Assembly: GCA_022865545.1 (NCBI GenBank)
Contig: JALHTA010000131.1
Location: 1-10,146, forward strand
From: Actinomycetota bacterium
Lineage (GTDB): Bacteria; Actinomycetota; Humimicrobiia; Humimicrobiales; Humimicrobiaceae
DNA: 10,146 nucleotides
Direction of reading: 5' to 3'
Positions 6,126 through 10,146 of the stretch are shown here, in pieces (position 1 is the stretch's first letter; every line of letters starts with the position of its first letter). Both the position numbers and the translations under genes were made by a program. The notes below the pieces were generated by a model. The model was not told the DNA's origin and searched no databases. It saw only the letters and a program-made list of their open reading frames with translations.

Positions 6126-6854
6126 ATGGATGAAACAAAAAAAAATAAATCGGAAAGCCTAACAATAGGGAAGTTGATAAAGAAATTAAAAAAGGTTTAC
6201 CCTGACTTAAGCAGCAGCAAATTAAGATTTCTTGAAACCCAGGGTCTTATAACTCCAAAAAGATCGATCAATAAATACAGGGTTTACTATAAGGAAGATA
6301 TTGAAAAAATAAATTTTATATTAAAAATGCAGAAAGAATTTTACCTTCCACTTGATATCATTAAGGAAAAAATAAAATCAAAAGAGTTTAAGGATTATTT
6401 AGAATCAGGAAAGGATCTTAAAAATCTGCAGTTAAAATTAGGTGAGGAATTTAAGCAAGAGCAGCAGGAAGATTATTACACAATCGATGAATTAAAGAAA
6501 AAGTTAAAATTATCCCAGTCATTTATTGAAGAGCTCCTTAATCATGACCTCGTGGAATGGAAGCATGAAAATGGCAATTCAATTATAAATGGCAGTGATA
6601 TTGAAATAATTAAGATGGCTATCGAGTTATCAAAATATGGTATACATGTAAAGCATTTAAAATTATTTGAAAATTTTGCTGTGAGACATTCATCCTTTAT
6701 ACAACAGATCATTCTGCCACTTATGGTATCCTCAAAAAAGGACCAGCACAGAAAAGGTAAAAAAGTCGTTCTTTTACTCGAAAGAAGGCTCTGTGATTTT
6801 CACGAGCTGCTGCTAAAAAAAGAAAATAGAAAGTTTCTGGAAAAGCATAAATGA
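6126..6854 (+). CDS. ftsR: MerR-family regulator, FtsR-like
   Basis: A 242-residue DNA-binding protein. The N-terminal MerR winged helix spans about residues 13–80, with the recognition region SSSKLRFLETQGLI (29–42), wing residues KYRVYYKEDI (50–59), and FYLPLDIIKEKI leading into the linker. The C-terminal half (about 115–240) does not resemble a metal- or drug-binding MerR tail. Instead it has a second small helical module (DYYTIDELKKKL) and a helical end with LSKYGIHVKHLKLF and QIILPLM. That layout matches actinobacterial FtsR (Rv1828 type), which in Corynebacterium activates ftsZ. It lies 11 nt after the FHA gene, the same order as garA–Rv1828 in mycobacteria, and overlaps the carboxypeptidase gene by 4 nt (ATGA). 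No Shine–Dalgarno is seen before its ATG. A division role is inferred from the family. Confidence 0.85.
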   Translation: MDETKKNKSESLTIGKLIKKLKKVYPDLSSSKLRFLETQGLITPKRSINKYRVYYKEDIEKINFILKMQKEFYLPLDIIKEKIKSKEFKDYLESGKDLKNLQLKLGEEFKQEQQEDYYTIDELKKKLKLSQSFIEELLNHDLVEWKHENGNSIINGSDIEIIKMAIELSKYGIHVKHLKLFENFAVRHSSFIQQIILPLMVSSKKDQHRKGKKVVLLLERRLCDFHELLLKKENRKFLEKHK

Positions 6855-8164
6855 AAAAACCAGCTTCTATTATTCTTTTTGTTAAAATTTTTACAATTTT
6901 TATTGTATTTACCTTATTTTTACCTGCATCTGTACTTTATGCCGACATAGGGATACAGCCTGAAATATCTGAAGTATCCAGTATTGATTCTTCTGTGAGC
7001 AGCAATAATGGATTTGCCCTTTATGAAGACGAAATAGATATTGAAGCGCAAACCGCAATACTTATGGATTACAGGACGGGGAATATCCTCTGGGAAAAAC
7101 AATCAAAAGCATCTGTTTATCCTGCAAGCATAACAAAGATAATGACAGGTATCCTGGCAATTGAAAACATAGATGATCTTGATCAAATTTTTTTAATCCC
7201 TGACAGTGCAACAGGAGTAAACCATTCAGTCTTTAGATTTTCAAAAGATGACAGCATAACTCTTCTTGATCTTCTAAAAGCATCGCTTATAAGTTCTCAC
7301 AATAATGCAACAATTGCACTTGGAGAATATATTTCAGGAAGTGTTGAAGAATTTGTAGAGTTCATGAATGCTAAGGCAGTAGATATTGGTGCATTTTCTA
7401 CAAATTTTGAAAATACAAATGGACTTGATTCTGAATATCCAGATCATAAAACCACTGCCTACGATATTGCATTAATAGCAAAATATGCTATGGAAAACGA
7501 GCTTTTTAGAGAGATAGTGGGAACAGAGTCTGATACTATAATCTTAAACGATGAGAGCATTTTGTTAGAAAACACTAATAAGCTTTTAAAATATGATTTT
7601 ATAAAAGGAATAAAGACCGGATATACTGAAAATGCTGGTTTCTGTCTTGCTTCATTTTCAGATCTTGATGACCGTGAACTTATTGCGGTAGTATTAAATA
7701 GTAGTTTTGAAGAAAGAGAAAATGATATTATAAAACTTATTGAATGGGCGCATGAGAATATTAAGTATTCAATTATTGTTGATTCAAATGATAGCATTGA
7801 AACCATTATCTTAGGTTCAGATACAAGAGTAAGACTTAATCTCTATCCTGAAGATGATATTTCGAAAATGATTCATACCACCAGTAATCATATAAATATT
7901 GAACAAAACATCGATAATGATCTACTTTCACTTCCTTTTAATAAAAACCAATCTGTTGGTTCGATAGAGGTATATATAAACGGTAAAAGTATTGGGAAAA
8001 CAGGCATAATAAGCAAGGTAGCAGTTGATGAGCCCTATATTAAGCAAAATATTTCAAATGTTTTAGAAAAAAAGAAGATAATAGTACTAATATGCATTTT
8101 TGCGTTTTATTTTTTGATAATTATATTTATAATACTTAGAAGTTTATTATTGAAAAAAACATAA
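6851..8164 (+). CDS. D-alanyl-D-alanine carboxypeptidase (class C low-mass PBP, peptidase S11)
   Basis: A 437-residue enzyme that removes the terminal D-alanine of peptidoglycan pentapeptides outside the membrane. A signal peptide occupies residues 1–31, with probable cleavage after LYA. The three penicillin-binding motifs are intact: SITK (93–96, catalytic Ser93), SHN (149–151) and KTG (255–257). GLDSEYPDHKTTAYD and KTGYTENAG fit the S11 (DacA/DacF/PBP5) family. A C-terminal accessory region (about 310–400) follows. The protein ends in a hydrophobic helix (about 409–429) flanked by lysines, which would anchor it in the membrane; a true transmembrane span is more likely here than the amphipathic helix of E. 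coli PBP5. Its ATG overlaps the ftsR stop, tying wall trimming to the regulator. Assignment is firm; the choice between dacA and dacF is not possible. Confidence 0.95.
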   Translation: MKKPASIILFVKIFTIFIVFTLFLPASVLYADIGIQPEISEVSSIDSSVSSNNGFALYEDEIDIEAQTAILMDYRTGNILWEKQSKASVYPASITKIMTGILAIENIDDLDQIFLIPDSATGVNHSVFRFSKDDSITLLDLLKASLISSHNNATIALGEYISGSVEEFVEFMNAKAVDIGAFSTNFENTNGLDSEYPDHKTTAYDIALIAKYAMENELFREIVGTESDTIILNDESILLENTNKLLKYDFIKGIKTGYTENAGFCLASFSDLDDRELIAVVLNSSFEERENDIIKLIEWAHENIKYSIIVDSNDSIETIILGSDTRVRLNLYPEDDISKMIHTTSNHINIEQNIDNDLLSLPFNKNQSVGSIEVYINGKSIGKTGIISKVAVDEPYIKQNISNVLEKKKIIVLICIFAFYFLIIIFIILRSLLLKKT

Positions 8165-8170
8165 TTTATT

Positions 8171-8175
8171 GGAGG
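8171..8175 (+). promoter_or_regulatory. Strong ribosome binding site for the DUF3048 lipoprotein
   Basis: GGAGG, the best Shine–Dalgarno in the window, lies 9 nt before the TTG at 8185. An ATG at 8178 is out of frame, too close to the site, and opens only about 30 codons, so the TTG is the start. Confidence 0.75.
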
Positions 8176-8184
8176 TAATGCAAA

Positions 8185-9351
8185 TTGAGAACAAACAAAT
8201 CAATATTATTGAGGATGCTTTTTTTATCCACGCTCATTGTAATATTTTCTTTTGTGTTGACTTTTAGTCTTTCAGGTTGCGGACCAGCTGCTTCTCCTGA
8301 AGAGGAAATCAGTCAGGAAGAATCCCCCCAGACTGAGGAAACAACAGAGGAAAGCGAAGATACATCAGTAGAGACTTCTGAGGAAGTTACTGAAGAAACG
8401 GAGAGCAGTATAGCAAATATGGAGATAACCGGAAATATTAATATACTTAATGGATTGGAATTATCAGACGAAGTTCTTAGTAGCAGACCGGTTGCTGTAA
8501 TGATAGAAAATAGTCCTGATTCCAGACCACAATCAGGTCTTATAAATGCAGATATTGTTTTTGAAGTTGTAGATGAATATGGAATTACAAGATATGTAGC
8601 CATATTCTCTTCGAAAGATGCTGAGATAATGGGTCCTGTTAGAAGTGCAAGAATATATTATGCAGAGATCGCCAGGAGCTTTGATCCAATATATACATTC
8701 TGGGGGACTTACCCGGATGCCTACGAAGTTATAAAAAATCTGGATATGGATGTTCTTGATGCCAATAGCGATGCTTATGTCCCATATACAAATTCAGGTT
8801 GGAGAGATAAAAGCAGAAGTGATGTAACCGAGCATACAGCTTTTATGTCAACTCTGGGAATAAAAGAAGATGCCGGAGAATTTGGATATTCTCTAGAAGG
8901 CGGACAATCTCCAATGAATTTTAAGCTTGATGCTGTAGATTCAGAGAAGGGGAACATATCTGATATAACAGTTGATTTTTCACATGACAAATATATAGTT
9001 GATTTCAAATATGACCCTGAACTAAATATATATCTAAAATCACTTGCTGGTGAACCGCATATTGATTTTGAGTCAAAAGAACAATTAAGTGTGAATAATG
9101 TGATCGTCCTCCTGACAGATATCGATGGACCCATAGATCAATACGGACATATGGTGGTTAGGACCACAGGTTCACATGAAATAGGAGAAGCATATTTCTT
9201 TATGGATGGAGATGTTGCTGAAGGAACATGGGGAAGAACAAGTGCGTTTGATCCTTTTGAATTCAGGGATAAAGATGGAAATACAGTTTTATTTAACCGT
9301 GGTTCTACATGGGTATGTATGATACCTGGCATAGATAGATTGATGTATTAA
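8185..9351 (+). CDS. DUF3048 lipoprotein (YerB-like)
   Basis: A 388-residue exported lipoprotein. The N-terminus has basic residues, a hydrophobic stretch (about 11–29) and a lipobox LSGC with the modified Cys32. After that comes a Glu/Ser/Thr-rich linker (about 35–75), a typical flexible spacer between lipid anchor and folded domain. The DUF3048 N-terminal domain starts near residue 90 with RPVAVMIENSPDSRPQSGL, then ADIVFEVVDEYGITRY and GPVRSARIYYAEIA. The C-terminal part ends with the family's NRGSTWVCMIPG segment. The molecular function of DUF3048 is not known; B. subtilis YerB is the usual reference. The start is TTG with a strong GGAGG. It lies 20 nt after a wall carboxypeptidase and 29 nt before hpt, so a role at the cell surface is likely, but nothing more specific can be claimed. 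Confidence 0.92.
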   Translation: MRTNKSILLRMLFLSTLIVIFSFVLTFSLSGCGPAASPEEEISQEESPQTEETTEESEDTSVETSEEVTEETESSIANMEITGNINILNGLELSDEVLSSRPVAVMIENSPDSRPQSGLINADIVFEVVDEYGITRYVAIFSSKDAEIMGPVRSARIYYAEIARSFDPIYTFWGTYPDAYEVIKNLDMDVLDANSDAYVPYTNSGWRDKSRSDVTEHTAFMSTLGIKEDAGEFGYSLEGGQSPMNFKLDAVDSEKGNISDITVDFSHDKYIVDFKYDPELNIYLKSLAGEPHIDFESKEQLSVNNVIVLLTDIDGPIDQYGHMVVRTTGSHEIGEAYFFMDGDVAEGTWGRTSAFDPFEFRDKDGNTVLFNRGSTWVCMIPGIDRLMY

Positions 9352-9380
9352 TATATTTTAATGCTTATTAAACTGGGGTA

Positions 9381-9989
9381 TTGAAAGAAATTAAAAAAGA
9401 AAGAGAACTTACAAAGAGTAATATATTAGGGAAGATATTGTTTCCCAGTTCAGAATTAAGAAAAATAGTATCTGAGCTGGGAAACCAGATCACTGATGAC
9501 TACAGAGGCAAGGAAATTCTACTTGTAAGCATTTTAAGGGGTGGAATAATATTTCTTTCTGATCTTATCAAGGAGATCGATCTCCCGCTTTCAATAGATT
9601 TTATGAGTATCTCTACTTATGGAATAAATGATGAGACTTCTGGTGTTGTGAGGATAACCAAAGACCTGGAAGATTCAATAGAAGGGAAAGATGTAATAAT
9701 CGTTGAAGATATAATCGACACTGGTCTTACCATTAGCTACTTACTTAGGAATCTAAAATCAAGATATCCAAATAGTGTATCTATATGCACTCTTCTTAAT
9801 AGGGAAGTCCGCAGGATAGTAGATATCGATATAAAATATGTTGGATTCAGCATAGGGGAGAAGTATATCGTAGGTTACGGACTTGACTATAAACAGAAAT
9901 TTAGAAATCTTGAATCAATCTATGAACTCAATACTGACACTGTAAAGAAGGATATTGAATCGCTTAAAAATAATTCTATTTCTAAATAA
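9381..9989 (+). CDS. hpt: Hypoxanthine phosphoribosyltransferase
   Basis: A cytosolic purine-salvage enzyme that joins hypoxanthine (and usually guanine) to PRPP, giving IMP or GMP. The 202 residues are slightly longer than the usual 175–185. The extra length is at both ends: a Lys-rich N-terminus and about 20 residues after the core. Landmarks are LVSILRGG (48–55), FMSISTYG in the flexible loop region (74–81), the PRPP-binding VEDIIDTGLT (108–117) with the acidic pair and catalytic Asp113, and DYKQKFRNL (169–177), which contacts the purine. The start is TTG at 9381: an in-frame TAA at 9369–9371 leaves no longer option, and only a weak TGGGGT precedes it. In many Gram-positive bacteria hpt lies between tilS and ftsH; here a lipoprotein gene precedes it. 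It is the last gene of the run. Confidence 0.93.
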   Translation: MKEIKKERELTKSNILGKILFPSSELRKIVSELGNQITDDYRGKEILLVSILRGGIIFLSDLIKEIDLPLSIDFMSISTYGINDETSGVVRITKDLEDSIEGKDVIIVEDIIDTGLTISYLLRNLKSRYPNSVSICTLLNREVRRIVDIDIKYVGFSIGEKYIVGYGLDYKQKFRNLESIYELNTDTVKKDIESLKNNSISK

Positions 9990-10047
9990 TGGTATTGAAA
10001 ATTCTTCACCAATTAAATTCTTGATTTATCATAAAGCACCCTAATTT

Positions 10048-10076
10048 TTCTGATTTGGAATAATAAGTGATATAAT
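10048..10076 (+). promoter_or_regulatory. Extended -10 promoter for the gene beyond the right edge
   Basis: TGATATAAT (10068–10076) is a perfect -10 hexamer with a TG extension. TTCTGA at 10048–10053 is a weak -35 at exactly 17 nt spacing. Transcription would start near 10083. The surrounding 157 nt after hpt are almost all A and T and hold no hairpin with a T-run, so I see no intrinsic terminator for hpt. Confidence 0.5.
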
Positions 10077-10120
10077 AAAAATAAGAAAATAAAAAGTAAT
10101 AATAATATATATTTTTAATA

Positions 10121-10146
10121 ATGAATGATAAAAAAATAAATTTGAT
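10121..10146 (+). CDS. Possible 5' end of the next gene
   Basis: An ATG opens a frame reading MNDKKINL to the window edge. A lysine-rich start of this sort suits a membrane-protein N-terminus, and ftsH often follows hpt in Gram-positive bacteria. However, eight residues cannot identify it and no Shine–Dalgarno precedes the ATG. The upstream promoter at 10068 is the main support. Confidence 0.25.

Noticed and set aside
9990..10030. Intrinsic terminator after hpt
   Set aside because: The only hairpin (TGAA/TTCA with a GG/CC extension past a bulge) is very weak and is not followed by a T-run.

Overview
The window is an AT-rich stretch in which every convincing gene lies on the + strand, with short gaps or small overlaps between them. 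The best clue to the organism is a GarA/OdhI-like FHA protein followed directly by an FtsR-like MerR regulator. That pairing is known from Actinobacteria, yet the base composition is far lower in GC than in classical members. Sortable envelope signals (a lipobox, and a membrane-anchored penicillin-binding protein with a cleavable signal peptide) and the ispH–DUF512–der–gpsA order also fit a monoderm relative of Actinobacteria or Firmicutes. My inference is an uncultured low-GC lineage near Actinobacteriota; this rests on gene content only.

Region 1 (1–3862) holds the 3' end of ispH (isoprenoid synthesis), a radical SAM/DUF512 protein that lacks the family's usual N-terminal PDZ domain, the double GTPase Der (ribosome assembly) and GpsA (glycerol-3-phosphate for phospholipids). 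The ispH stop and the radical SAM start overlap, and der and gpsA are 9 nt apart, so this looks like one transcription unit.

Region 2 (3863–4244) is the only stretch that is not ordinary coding sequence. It carries a tRNA-Pro(GGG) with encoded CCA. After it comes a GC-rich, highly foldable segment that ends in an exact 18-nt copy of the tRNA 3' end. This resembles the footprint of a very small element, or the remnant of one, inserted at a tRNA 3' end. It is the most unusual feature of the window.

Region 3 (4245–9989) is a probable six-gene operon: a phosphoglucomutase/phosphomannomutase, the GarA-like FHA protein, the FtsR-like regulator, a D-alanyl-D-alanine carboxypeptidase, a DUF3048 lipoprotein and hypoxanthine phosphoribosyltransferase. 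Together they link sugar-phosphate supply for the envelope, a possible kinase-controlled metabolic switch, a division regulator and peptidoglycan trimming. The last 157 nt (9990–10146) are very AT-rich, with a good extended -10 promoter and possibly the first codons of the next gene.

I see no CRISPR array, phage genes, transposase or toxin–antitoxin pair. Apart from the tRNA-linked element, the window is conserved housekeeping content with a few family-level oddities.
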